Assembly (NCBI GenBank): GCA_044220545.1
Contig: JBGAQX010000026.1
Coordinates: 1-63,266 of the forward strand
Length of the DNA stretch: 63,266 nt
From: Fen-999 sp044220545
GTDB lineage: Bacteria > Pseudomonadota > Gammaproteobacteria > Burkholderiales > Rhodocyclaceae
Reading direction: 5' to 3'
Below the pieces are notes generated by a model. The model searched no databases. It saw only the letters and a list, made by a program, of their open reading frames with translations, and was not told where the DNA came from. The position numbers and the translations under genes were made by a program. Each line of letters starts with the position of its first letter. Position 1 is the first letter of the stretch. Shown here piece by piece: positions 1-8,107 of this stretch.

Positions 1-24
1 CGCGTCCGTCTAGGTTTAGTGCGG

Positions 25-50
25 AAAAAAGCCCCCGCTTGCGCGGGGGC
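25..50 (-). terminator. Intrinsic terminator after the actP operon
   Basis: A perfect 8-bp GC stem (31-38 with 43-50) and a TTGC tetraloop lie 26 bases past the actP stop. Read on the minus strand, a run of six T follows the hairpin (A run at 25-30 on the plus strand). This is a classical rho-independent terminator for the yjcH-actP transcript. Confidence 0.9.
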
Positions 51-75
51 CCTTCTCATCTCCTACTCCCGATAC

Positions 76-1758
76 TTAGTGCCCACCGCCGGTCGCTGCG
101 CCGACGCCGGTCTCGGAACGGGTCTTTTGGTCCGGATAGAGGGCGCGTTCCTTGCGGGCCTGCTCGCTGTTGTCCAGCTTGGACACGAGATAGATCACCA
201 CAAACGCGGCGGTCATCGAGAAGATGGCGGCCGAGTTGTATGGGAACCAGGCGGAACCCTTCGGATACTTCATAACGGCTTCCCAGACGCTGGCGGAACC
301 GATGGTCAGGACCACCGCGGTAACCAGACCGACGGTACCGCCGACGACCGCGCCCTTGGTGGTGCAATCCTTCCACAGCACGGACATGAACAGCACCGGG
401 AAGTTGCCCGAGCAGGCGATCGTGAAGGCCAGCATCACCATGTAGGCGACGTTCTCCTTCTCGAAGGCGATGCCGAGGCCGACCGCCAGAATGCCCAGCG
501 CGATGGTGGCACCCTTGGACCAGCGCAGCTCAGTGGCGCTATCCACGTTGCCATGACGCCAGACGGACGCATAGAGGTCATGCGACACGGCCGAGGCGCC
601 CGACAGCGTCAGACCCGCCACCACCGCCAGAATGGTGGCGAAGGCCACCGCGGAGATGAAGCCGAGGAATATGTTGCCACCCACCGCGTTGGCCAGATGC
701 ACCGCCGCCATGTTGCCGCCACCCTTCAGACCCTTGGCGATGTCACCATCGACGTAGAAGGTCACGGGGTCGGCAATCAGGTTGACGATCGCGCCGAAGC
801 CGATGATGAAGGTCAGGATGTAGAAGTAGCCGATCCAGGTCGTCGCCCAGGCCACCGACTTGCGGGCTTCCTTGGCGTTCGGCACGGTGAAGAAGCGCAT
901 CAGGATGTGCGGCAGGCCGGCGGTGCCGAACATCAGCGCCATGCCGACGGAGATCGCCGAGATCGGGTCCTTGATCAGCGCGCCCGGACCCATGATGGCG
1001 TCCTTCTTCGCATGCACTTCGGTCGCCTTGGCGAACAGCGCCTCGGGGCTGAAGCCGAACTGGAACAGCACGGCCAGGGCCATGAAGGTGGCGCCGCCGA
1101 GCAGCATGCAGGCCTTGATGATCTGCACCCACGTCGTCGCGGTCATGCCGCCGAACAGCACGTACATCATCATGATCACGCCGACGAGAATTTCGGCAAC
1201 CATGTAGTCGAGTCCGAACAGGATCTTGATGAGCTGTCCGGCGCCGACCATCTGGGCGATCATGTAGAAGGCCACCACGACGAGCGTACCGACCGCGGCG
1301 AAGGTGCGCAGCGGGGTCTGGGCGAAGCGGTAGGAAGCCACGTCGGCAAAGGTGAACTTGCCCAGGTTGCGCAGGCGCTCGGCCATCAGGAAGGTGATGA
1401 CCGGCCAGCCGACCAGCCAGCCGATCGAGAAGATCAGGCCGTCGAAGCCGTTGGCGAACACCAGGCCGGAAATACCCAGGAAGGAGGCGGCCGACATGTA
1501 GTCACCGGCGATGGCCAGGCCGTTCTGAAAGCCGGTGATGCCGCCACCGGCGGTGTAGAAGTCGGCCGCCGTCTTGGTCTTGGAAGCCGCCCACTTGGTG
1601 ATCCAGAGCGTGCCGGCGACAAAGATGCCGAACATGGCGATCGCCGTCCAGTTGGTGGCTTGCTTGGCCGCCTGACCGAGGTCGGGGCCGGCGGCGTAGG
1701 CCAGGCCGGCGACGGAAAATGCGGCCAGGGCCGCCAGGATGCGTTGTTTGTTGGTCAT
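76..1758 (-). CDS. actP: Cation/acetate symporter ActP (sodium:solute symporter family)
   Basis: Inner-membrane Na+-coupled monocarboxylate (acetate-type) uptake carrier, 560 residues. The start MTNKQRIL was chosen because it lies just past the yjcH stop and leads into a hydrophobic segment that resembles a signal peptide, as in E. coli ActP (549 aa). A longer upstream reading frame overlaps yjcH and is not needed. About 13-14 membrane segments can be traced, including family-typical stretches such as DYMSAASFLGISG (sodium-site region) and GTAGLPHILMRFFTVP. The gene follows yjcH with no real gap, so the two are co-transcribed and end at the terminator at 25-50. Acetate as substrate is inferred from the family and the YjcH partner; other short carboxylates are possible. 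Confidence 0.92.
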   Translation of the reverse strand: MTNKQRILAALAAFSVAGLAYAAGPDLGQAAKQATNWTAIAMFGIFVAGTLWITKWAASKTKTAADFYTAGGGITGFQNGLAIAGDYMSAASFLGISGLVFANGFDGLIFSIGWLVGWPVITFLMAERLRNLGKFTFADVASYRFAQTPLRTFAAVGTLVVVAFYMIAQMVGAGQLIKILFGLDYMVAEILVGVIMMMYVLFGGMTATTWVQIIKACMLLGGATFMALAVLFQFGFSPEALFAKATEVHAKKDAIMGPGALIKDPISAISVGMALMFGTAGLPHILMRFFTVPNAKEARKSVAWATTWIGYFYILTFIIGFGAIVNLIADPVTFYVDGDIAKGLKGGGNMAAVHLANAVGGNIFLGFISAVAFATILAVVAGLTLSGASAVSHDLYASVWRHGNVDSATELRWSKGATIALGILAVGLGIAFEKENVAYMVMLAFTIACSGNFPVLFMSVLWKDCTTKGAVVGGTVGLVTAVVLTIGSASVWEAVMKYPKGSAWFPYNSAAIFSMTAAFVVIYLVSKLDNSEQARKERALYPDQKTRSETGVGAATGGGH

Positions 1759-1759
1759 C

Positions 1760-2071
1760 TTACTTCTGCGCCTCCCTGATGATTTCGGCATTGATATCGT
1801 CGAACTCGCTGTTGGCGCGACGCACGTAGATCCAGGTGATGATGATGGTGAAGACGATGACGCCGACACCGATCGGAATGCCGATGCTGGTCACCGCGCC
1901 GGCGCTGAGCTTCTGGGCCAGAAACTCCTTGTTGTAGGCCACCAGCAGGATGAAGCCGTAGTAAGCGATGGCGCCGATGATCGCCATCATGATCGAGTAC
2001 TTGCTACGGGTGCTTACGAACTGCTGGTATTTCGGGTTGGCCCGAATCTTTGCGTAGAGGTCAGCTGCCAT
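1760..2071 (-). CDS. yjcH: DUF485 small inner-membrane protein (YjcH-like)
   Basis: This 103-residue protein has two hydrophobic segments (about 28-50 and 60-85) and the DUF485 pattern: an N-terminal NPKYQQFVSTRSKYS stretch and a C-terminal WIYVRRANSEFDDIN stretch. DUF485 proteins almost always sit immediately upstream of actP, as here, where the genes are one base apart. The role is thought to be accessory to the symporter but is not biochemically settled. A GGAGA Shine-Dalgarno lies just upstream of the ATG. The 229-base gap upstream (2072-2300) should hold the operon promoter, but I could not identify convincing boxes in it. Confidence 0.9.
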   Translation of the reverse strand: MAADLYAKIRANPKYQQFVSTRSKYSIMMAIIGAIAYYGFILLVAYNKEFLAQKLSAGAVTSIGIPIGVGVIVFTIIITWIYVRRANSEFDDINAEIIREAQK

Positions 2072-2300
2072 GAGTCGTCTCCATATCCTCTGTTAACTGA
2101 AAACCGTCTCCTTCCCCGACTTTGTCGCCAGGACAATCGAGCACCGGGCGACAACTCAAGACACGAGGAATCGGACGACGATTTTGGCCGCGGCCGCACA
2201 GGGCGGCTCCACAGACCGGCGCCAATGATAACCCCGGGCGCTGACACGCCTCTTACGCGCGCCTGACGGCCAACTTACGCCGCGCGCGAATTCGCTTCGA

Positions 2301-2585
2301 TCAACTGGCAAGCAGGCGCTTTGCCCAGGCCAGGAAGATCCAGAGCCAGAAGAGCAGAAAGAACGTGACGAAGGGCACATGCCGATCGAGAATGGGCTTG
2401 GGCGTGACGAAGCGCACGACGCGAATCACAGGCCGGGTGACCACGGCAAACAACTGGTAGATAGGATTGGTGGCGCGGCGCGCGCCCGCCAGCAATGCCA
2501 CCACGCCCTGGCCAAGCAATGCCAGCAGGGCCACCTCGACGAGGGCGCGGACAATGCTGAGAACAAACAGATCTGGATCGCTCAT
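2301..2585 (-). CDS. Small conserved membrane protein of unknown function
   Basis: This 94-residue protein has two clear hydrophobic segments (about 8-35 and 70-92) flanking a basic, proline-containing loop (NPIYQLFAVVTRPVIRVVRFVTPKP). The loop layout is loosely reminiscent of YggT-type membrane proteins, but I cannot assign a family. It is divergent from the TPR gene at 2623 with only 37 bases between start codons, so the two probably share a promoter region. Function unknown. Confidence 0.7.
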   Translation of the reverse strand: MSDPDLFVLSIVRALVEVALLALLGQGVVALLAGARRATNPIYQLFAVVTRPVIRVVRFVTPKPILDRHVPFVTFFLLFWLWIFLAWAKRLLAS

Positions 2586-2622
2586 GGTATCTTTTCAAGC
2601 AGACTGGACATCGGGAAGAATC

Positions 2623-3213
2623 ATGGATTTCGAACACTGGCGGCATTATGCCCGCGCTTGGCTGTTGCACTTCTTTGGCCGCGAGGAACAGGCTTTCAAC
2701 GAGTACGCCGCCGCCTACCGTCTGCGTCCCGACGACGTCCAGGCCGCCCGCCATCTGGCCTTCATCGCCGCGCGCAAGAAACGCTTCGCGGTCGCCGAGA
2801 AGTGGTTCATCGAAACTCTGCGCCTTGCTCCGGAGGATGCCGACAGCCACTTCAATCTCGGCTTCACCCGCGAGGAAATGGGCAAGCCGCGCGAAGCCGT
2901 CGGCGCCTTCCGCGAAGCCGTGCGCATCAGGCCCACGCTCGACCGCGCCTGGTACGGGATGGGGCTCGCCCTCGCCCGGCTGGGCGAACACGGTGAAGCG
3001 GCCCTGGCCTTCGAGAAGGCCGCCGAATTGCAGCCGATGAACGGTGAAGCCTTCTATCATTTGGGCATGGCACGCCATCACGCCCATGACCCGGACGGCG
3101 TCAAGTCCGTCGTCAAGCAACTGGTCGCCTTCGATCCCAAGCGCGCCCACAAACTGGTACACGACTCGGAGCGCGCCGACCTGAGGCCCCTGCTGCCCGA
3201 ACTGCCGTTCTGA
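2623..3213 (+). CDS. Tetratricopeptide repeat (TPR) protein
   Basis: This 196-residue soluble protein starts MDFEHWRHYARAWLL. Three to four consecutive TPR motifs cover about residues 30-165, with typical helix-turn-helix spacing, for example DADSHFNLGFTREEMGKPREA and the following DRAWYGMGLALARLGEHGEA. No signal peptide is seen, so it is probably cytoplasmic and a protein-protein interaction scaffold. The start was chosen at the ATG after GGGAAGAATC; a longer frame upstream overlaps the divergent gene and is unlikely. The partner is unknown. It converges with the symporter gene ending at 3298. Confidence 0.85.
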   Translation: MDFEHWRHYARAWLLHFFGREEQAFNEYAAAYRLRPDDVQAARHLAFIAARKKRFAVAEKWFIETLRLAPEDADSHFNLGFTREEMGKPREAVGAFREAVRIRPTLDRAWYGMGLALARLGEHGEAALAFEKAAELQPMNGEAFYHLGMARHHAHDPDGVKSVVKQLVAFDPKRAHKLVHDSERADLRPLLPELPF

Positions 3214-3227
3214 AGCGTCCGCACCAG

Positions 3228-3253
3228 AAAAAAAGCCCGCCTTGCGGCGGGCT
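3228..3253 (-). terminator. Intrinsic terminator between convergent genes
   Basis: An 8-bp stem AGCCCGCC/GGCGGGCT with a TTGC loop (3234-3253). On the minus strand it is followed by seven T (A run 3228-3234), so it terminates the symporter transcript. It also lies just past the TPR gene, but on the plus strand it has no T tract. Confidence 0.88.
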
Positions 3254-3297
3254 CGTAATGGGAGCATCTCCTCCTCCCCCTCCTTTGTATTCCTTTG

Positions 3298-5403
3298 TCA
3301 GGTCCCGGCGGTATTGATGTCGCCCGCCAGGTTCGGGTAGCGAACATGATCCACCAGTTCCTGAACTTCCTTGCTCGGCGCCGGAGAGATCAGCGAACCG
3401 ACGATCACGCCAATGAAGCCGAGTGGGATGCCGAAGATGCCCGAAGCGATCGGATTGATGTCCCACCATTTGGGTGCCATTACGCCAAAGAACTCGTAGG
3501 TCTGAACCATGTAGTACATGGTGATCCCCAAGCCCAATGTCATACCCAGGATGGCGCCCAGCTTGTTGGCCCGCTTCCAGAAGATGCCGCACACCAGCGC
3601 CGGGAAGAAGGCTGCCGCCGCCAGCGAAAAGGCCGCACCGACCAGGAACAGGATGTTGCCCGGCTTCAAGCTGGTCACGTAGGCCGCAATCAGGGCCACC
3701 ACCAGCAAAAGGGCCTTGGACACCACCAGGCGGCGGGTCGTCGGCGCGTTCGGGTCGATCATCTTGTAATAGACGTCGTGCGACAGCGCGTTGGCGATGG
3801 TCAGCAGCAGACCGTCGGCGGTGGAAAGCGCCGCGGCCAGACCACCAGCCGCCACCAAGCCCGAGATCACGTAGGGCAGGCCCGCGATCTCCGGTGTCGC
3901 CAGCACGATCAGGTCGCCACCGATGGTGATTTCCGCCAGTTGAACGATGCCATCCTTGTTGATGTCCGCGATCGCCATCAGCGTCTTGTCCACCGCCGCC
4001 CAGTTGCTGACCCAGGCTGGCAGGGACGCGAAGCTGGAGCCTACCAGATGGCTATAGACCTCGTACTTGGCCAGGATCGCCAGCGCGGGCGCCGTAAAGT
4101 AGAGCAGGAAGATGAAGAACAACGACCAGAACACCGAGCGGCGGGCTTCCTTGACCGAGGGGGTCGTATAGAAGCGCATCAGGATGTGGGGCAACGCCGC
4201 CGTGCCGACCATCAGGCAGAGGATCAGGGCCAGGAAGTTCTTCTTGGCGATGCCTCGAGCCTTCTCAACGTCCTCCGGCGTCTTGCCGGCCGCCGGGAAT
4301 GGTTCGGCATGGGCCTTGACCGGCGCGGCCTTGGCGCCAATGCCCTTGTCCTTGGTCCAGGCCGCCTTGGCGGCGGCCGCGTCGGCAGGGAAGTCCTTGA
4401 CCGACTTTTCGGCCGCCTCGATCGCCTTGGCATCCGGAGCTTCAGCGGCCTTCAAGGCGGCCACCTTGTCCTCCAGCTTCTTCTTTTGCTCGGCAAGGAA
4501 AGCGGGGCCCCCGGTTTCGAGACCCTTGAGCTTGTCGGCGGCGGCCGCCGCCTTCTCGCGGTAAATAGCCCGTACGGACTCTTCCGCCGCCCCCTTCGCT
4601 GTGGTCTTGTCGTTGAACTCCTTCTCCAGCGCCGTCACCTTGGGCAATGCCGAGGTGTAGGCGGAGATCTGCGGAATCGGGTTGCCGGTATGTTTCACCG
4701 ACAGCCAGACCACCGGGATCATGTAGGCGACGATCAGGATGATGTACTGGGCCACCTGGGTCCAGGTCACCGCCTTCATGCCACCCAGGAAGGAGCAGAC
4801 CAGGATACCGGCCAGACCGACGAACACACCGATGCCGAACTCCAGGCCGGTGAAACGGCTGGTGATGATGCCGACACCGTAGATCTGTGCAATCACGTAG
4901 GTGAAGGAGCACAGCACGGCGGCGAAGACACCGATCGCGCGTGGAATGTTGCCGCCGTAGCGGGCACCGAGAAAGTCCGGAATGGTGAACTGACCGAACT
5001 TGCGCAGGTAGGGCGCCAGGAACAGCGCCACCAGGCAGTAGCCGCCGGTCCAGCCCATGACGAAGGCGAGACCGTCGTAGCCGGTCGCATAGAGCGTGCC
5101 CGCCATGCCGATAAACGAAGCGGCGGACATCCAGTCGGCGCCGGTCGCCATGCCGTTGAACAACGCGGGCACGCGCCGCCCGGCCACGTAGTACTCGGAA
5201 ACATCCGCCGTCTTCGACATGAAGCCGATGCCGGCGTAGAGCAGGATGGTGGCGAACAGGAAAAGGTAGCCCAACATCTTGTTGGGCACGCCGAGTTGCT
5301 CGAGGATGCCGACGACGATAACGAAGGCAATGAATCCGCCCGTGTAGAAGGTGTAGTACTTCTTCAGTTGGGAGGTGAATGCTGCTTGCGATTGGCCGGC
5401 CAT
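3298..5403 (-). CDS. Sodium:solute symporter, VC_2705 subfamily, with EF-hand-like loop
   Basis: Membrane carrier of 701 residues, longer than the usual 550-600. The start MAGQSQ overlaps the stop of the upstream DUF4212 gene by one base (TAATG), which suggests translational coupling. The SSS core is clear (YYVAGRRVPALFNGMATGAD at 71-90; TAALPHILMRFYTTPS at 401-416). Two insertions stand out. An Ala/Lys/Glu-rich hydrophilic segment of about 130 residues (roughly 253-385) probably forms a helical or coiled region between membrane spans. Residues 480-491 read DINKDGIVQLAE, which fits a canonical EF-hand calcium loop (D1, N3, D5, G6, E12). The substrate is probably an organic acid by family; the two-component system upstream may control it. 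Confidence 0.9.
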   Translation of the reverse strand: MAGQSQAAFTSQLKKYYTFYTGGFIAFVIVVGILEQLGVPNKMLGYLFLFATILLYAGIGFMSKTADVSEYYVAGRRVPALFNGMATGADWMSAASFIGMAGTLYATGYDGLAFVMGWTGGYCLVALFLAPYLRKFGQFTIPDFLGARYGGNIPRAIGVFAAVLCSFTYVIAQIYGVGIITSRFTGLEFGIGVFVGLAGILVCSFLGGMKAVTWTQVAQYIILIVAYMIPVVWLSVKHTGNPIPQISAYTSALPKVTALEKEFNDKTTAKGAAEESVRAIYREKAAAAADKLKGLETGGPAFLAEQKKKLEDKVAALKAAEAPDAKAIEAAEKSVKDFPADAAAAKAAWTKDKGIGAKAAPVKAHAEPFPAAGKTPEDVEKARGIAKKNFLALILCLMVGTAALPHILMRFYTTPSVKEARRSVFWSLFFIFLLYFTAPALAILAKYEVYSHLVGSSFASLPAWVSNWAAVDKTLMAIADINKDGIVQLAEITIGGDLIVLATPEIAGLPYVISGLVAAGGLAAALSTADGLLLTIANALSHDVYYKMIDPNAPTTRRLVVSKALLLVVALIAAYVTSLKPGNILFLVGAAFSLAAAAFFPALVCGIFWKRANKLGAILGMTLGLGITMYYMVQTYEFFGVMAPKWWDINPIASGIFGIPLGFIGVIVGSLISPAPSKEVQELVDHVRYPNLAGDINTAGT

Positions 5404-5666
5404 TATTCGTCCTCCCCTTCGTGAACGCCGTACTCCTGGTCGAGATTGTTCATGTAGCGGGCGTAAACCCAGATGATCAGGACATAGATGATCAGGGAAC
5501 CCTGGGCACCCATGTAGAAGCCCAGCGGGCCGATGATGTTGATCTCGTTGAGTTCGCGCGCGTACCAACCGAACACGAAAGTCACGACGAACCAGATCGC
5601 GAGCAGGATGGCGGTGACCTTGAGGTTCCTGTGCCAGTACTCGACATGCTTCTGCGACAGTTGCAT
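5403..5666 (-). CDS. DUF4212 small subunit of a solute:sodium symporter
   Basis: An 87-residue membrane protein of the DUF4212 (putative solute:sodium symporter small subunit) family. It has two hydrophobic segments (about 17-37 and 50-70) and the typical YWHRNLKVTAILLAIWFVVTF and GFYMGAQGS stretches, and ends in an acidic tail. The start MQLSQKHVEYW follows a strong AGGAGG Shine-Dalgarno; the longer frame upstream lacks one. It directly precedes the VC_2705-type symporter, the arrangement normal for this family, so the pair probably acts together in the inner membrane. Confidence 0.9.
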   Translation of the reverse strand: MQLSQKHVEYWHRNLKVTAILLAIWFVVTFVFGWYARELNEINIIGPLGFYMGAQGSLIIYVLIIWVYARYMNNLDQEYGVHEGEDE

Positions 5667-5819
5667 GGATGTCTCCTCCTTTAGTAATAACTGGAAATGG
5701 CCTTTTGTGGCTCTGGGGTGCGATTGGGACACAGGACCCTGACAAAGACCTTACAAAAAAATGGCGCAACGCACCAATGCAGGGCACACCGCGGGCGTTT
5801 CGTCAGGCGGGGACAGGAA

Positions 5820-7256
5820 TCAGGCTTGGGTGGTGCCGGCGCGCGGAAATACCACCACGACCCGCGAACCGTGGCCATCGTGGCCAGCCAGCAGGGAAAT
5901 GGTGGCGCGATGCTGCTCGGCGATTTCCCGGCAGATCGGCAAGCCCAGGCCACTGCCATCGGCGTCGGTACCCAGCACACGGTAGAAACGTTCGAAGACG
6001 CGCTCCCGGTCCTCCTCCGGCACACCGATGCCGCTGTCCTCGACCTCGACCACCGCGTGCTCGCCGGCCATCAGCCGCACGGTCACGCGACCACCGGCGG
6101 GCGTGTACTTGATGGCATTGTCGAGCAGGTTCTTCAGCAGCTCCCGCAGCAGCAGCGGCACGCCGTCAACAGCCAGCGGCCAGTCGCTGCCCTCGAAGCC
6201 GAGGTCGATGCGCTTGGCCTGGGCATGCTCCACCCAGTCGAACGTGACGCTGCGCGCCAGCGCTTCGATGTCGACGATTTCAAAGCGATGCAGCTTTTCG
6301 TGGCTGGCTTCCGCCCGCGCCAGCGTCAGCAACTGACTGATCAAGTGGCCGGCGCGCTCGGCACCCAATGCAATCTGCTCCACGGAGCGGCGCAGTTGGG
6401 TCGGATCGGTTTCCGTCATGGCCAGCTCGGCCTGCATGCGCAGACCGGTCACCGGTGTCTTCATCTGGTGCGCGGCATCGGCGATGAAGCGCTGCTGGGC
6501 TTGCAGGTTTTCCTCCAGCCGACCCAAGAGTTGGTTGAAGGAATGCAGCATCGGCTGCAATTCTTCCGGGGTGCCGCGAATACTGATCGGCGACAGGTCG
6601 CCCGGACGGCGGCGGGCCATGCGTTCGCGCAGACGGCTCAGGGGCCGCAATCCCCGCGACAGGCCCAGCCAGACCAGGATTACCGCCAGGGGAATGATGG
6701 CGAACTGGGGCAACAGAACGCCGGAAATAATGCGCGAGGCCAGTGCCTCCCGCTTCTTGCGTGTTTCCGCCACCTGGACCAGCAGGGTGCGCTCCTGGGC
6801 CAGGGTCACGGCCTGATAGGCGATGCGTATCGGTTCGCCTTCGATGGAGCCGTCGCGAAAGCGGACCACGTCGGTGGCGGCGCTCTCATTGGCTGACAGT
6901 GTCGGCAGCGCCTTGTCGCCGGCCAGCACCTCGCCCCTGGGTCCGCGCACCTGGAAATAGGTGGAATCCTGCTCGTCCGCATGCAGGATGGCCTTCGCCG
7001 GCGCCGGCAGATTGACCGTGACCTTGTCGCCAACCACCTTGACCAGCCGGATGATCGCACCGACATTCTCCGCCAGAGCCTGATCGTAGGGCTCGTTGGC
7101 GATGTCATTGGCGACATGATTCGTCACGGCGATGCTGATCGGCCACAACAACAGCAGTGGCGCCAGCATCCAGTCGAGAATCTCCCCGAAAAGGGAATTG
7201 GGTTCGCTGGATGCGCCGAATACCGGCTGCCGCTCAGGTCGCGGCGTCGCTGTCAC
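5820..7256 (-). CDS. Two-component sensor histidine kinase, TctE/QseC-like
   Basis: Membrane sensor kinase of about 478 residues if it starts at the GTG at 7256, which overlaps the response-regulator gene by 23 bases. No ATG precedes the first membrane span, so this start is inferred. TM1 is about 24-44, a periplasmic 2CSK_N-type sensor region about 45-174, TM2 about 175-199, then HAMP. The H box is FIADAAHQMKTPV (His263), the N box LLKNLLDNAIKYTP, and the G boxes DSGIGVPEEDRERVF and GSGLGLPIC. All catalytic motifs are intact. It is co-transcribed with the regulator and lies 153 bases upstream of the DUF4212-symporter pair on the same strand, which suggests a carboxylate-sensing system controlling that carrier. 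Confidence 0.92.
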   Translation of the reverse strand: MTATPRPERQPVFGASSEPNSLFGEILDWMLAPLLLLWPISIAVTNHVANDIANEPYDQALAENVGAIIRLVKVVGDKVTVNLPAPAKAILHADEQDSTYFQVRGPRGEVLAGDKALPTLSANESAATDVVRFRDGSIEGEPIRIAYQAVTLAQERTLLVQVAETRKKREALASRIISGVLLPQFAIIPLAVILVWLGLSRGLRPLSRLRERMARRRPGDLSPISIRGTPEELQPMLHSFNQLLGRLEENLQAQQRFIADAAHQMKTPVTGLRMQAELAMTETDPTQLRRSVEQIALGAERAGHLISQLLTLARAEASHEKLHRFEIVDIEALARSVTFDWVEHAQAKRIDLGFEGSDWPLAVDGVPLLLRELLKNLLDNAIKYTPAGGRVTVRLMAGEHAVVEVEDSGIGVPEEDRERVFERFYRVLGTDADGSGLGLPICREIAEQHRATISLLAGHDGHGSRVVVVFPRAGTTQA

Positions 7257-7917
7257 CGGCCTTCTCCAGGCAATAGCCGAGACCGCGCACGGTGGCGATG
7301 CGCACACCGGCGGACTCCAGCTTCTTGCGCAGCCGATGCACGTAGACTTCGATCGCGTTGGTACTGACTTCCTCGCCCCAACCACACAAGTGATCCACCA
7401 GTTGCTCCTTGCCGACCAGGCGGCCGACGCGCAGCAGCAAGACCTCCAGCACGGCCATTTCGCGCGCCGACAGATCGACCAGTTGGCCGTTCATCTTGAC
7501 CATGCGTTCCGTCTGGTCGTAGCAGAGCGCCCCGAGTTCGATGCGCGTCGCCTGGCCGGTGCCGCGGCGGGTCAGCGCCCGTACCCGCGCCTCGAGTTCA
7601 GGCAGCGCGAAAGGTTTGGTCAGGTAGTCGTCCGCGCCGGCGTCCAGCCCGCGCACCCGATCCTCGACGCCATCCTGGGCCGTAAGGATGAGTACGGGAA
7701 CCACGCATTTGCGCGCGCGCAACCGGCGCAACACCTCGATGCCGGACAGTTTGGGCAGGCCGAGATCCAGAATCAGCAGATCATACATTTTGGGAAGCAG
7801 CGCCGTATCGGCATCCAGACCGTTGGCTACGTGGTCCACCGCGTAGCCGGCCTTGCGCAGGGCACGATTCAGGCCATCGGCAATGATGGCGTCGTCTTCG
7901 GCAAGAAGAATTCTCAT
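7234..7917 (-). CDS. OmpR-family response regulator, TctD/QseB-like
   Basis: A 227-residue DNA-binding regulator. The receiver domain (1-115) has the acidic pair E7-D8-D9, phospho-acceptor D51 (LLILDLGLPK) and the conserved lysine in DDYLTKPF. The C-terminal winged helix (about 125-220) contains the Trans_reg_C pattern SAREMAVLEVLL and VYVHRLRKKLESAGVRIATVRGLGYCL. It is cognate to the overlapping histidine kinase. A direct repeat resembling a QseB/PmrA box lies about 20-35 bases upstream of the start, which suggests autoregulation. The targets probably include the downstream symporter pair (inference). Confidence 0.93.
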   Translation of the reverse strand: MRILLAEDDAIIADGLNRALRKAGYAVDHVANGLDADTALLPKMYDLLILDLGLPKLSGIEVLRRLRARKCVVPVLILTAQDGVEDRVRGLDAGADDYLTKPFALPELEARVRALTRRGTGQATRIELGALCYDQTERMVKMNGQLVDLSAREMAVLEVLLLRVGRLVGKEQLVDHLCGWGEEVSTNAIEVYVHRLRKKLESAGVRIATVRGLGYCLEKAGDSDAAT

Positions 7918-7936
7918 GGCCCCATAGATTCTACTT

Positions 7937-7952
7937 GTAAGTCAGCCGTAAG
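7937..7952 (-). promoter_or_regulatory. Direct-repeat regulator box (QseB/PmrA-like)
   Basis: On the minus strand the sequence reads CTTAC-N6-CTTAC, immediately upstream of a TAGAAT -10-like hexamer (7928-7933) and the response-regulator start at 7917. The spacing matches the YTTAA-N6-YTTAA direct repeats recognised by PmrA/QseB-type OmpR regulators, except for C as last base. It would overlap a poor -35, as expected for an activator-dependent autoregulated promoter. Binding is inferred. Confidence 0.45.
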
Positions 7953-8107
7953 CGGAGTCTCTTACAGTTGATCCCGCTGTTCTCCTTTTCGGTCAAGGGA
8001 GCCGAGCGGGTGATGTTTGCACTGCTCCGCGCTCCGGGGGGTAGGCCTGCTCCGCAGTGGCTACCCCCTACCGACTTTCTTTGCCACATTCTTCTCGTTG
8101 GCGCCCG

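Noticed and set aside
19..1779. Long plus-strand open frame (about 586 codons) opposite actP
   Set aside because: It is the antisense shadow of actP in GC-rich DNA; composition is His/Gln/Gly/Arg rich with no recognisable domain, while the minus strand encodes a complete known transporter.
3295..5424. Long plus-strand open frame opposite the VC_2705-type symporter
   Set aside because: Same antisense artefact; the minus-strand protein has clear family homology and a ribosome-binding context.
7918..8107. Possible small plus-strand gene in the gap upstream of the response regulator
   Set aside because: Short frames here lack a ribosome-binding site and conserved features; the gap is better explained as promoter and operator.
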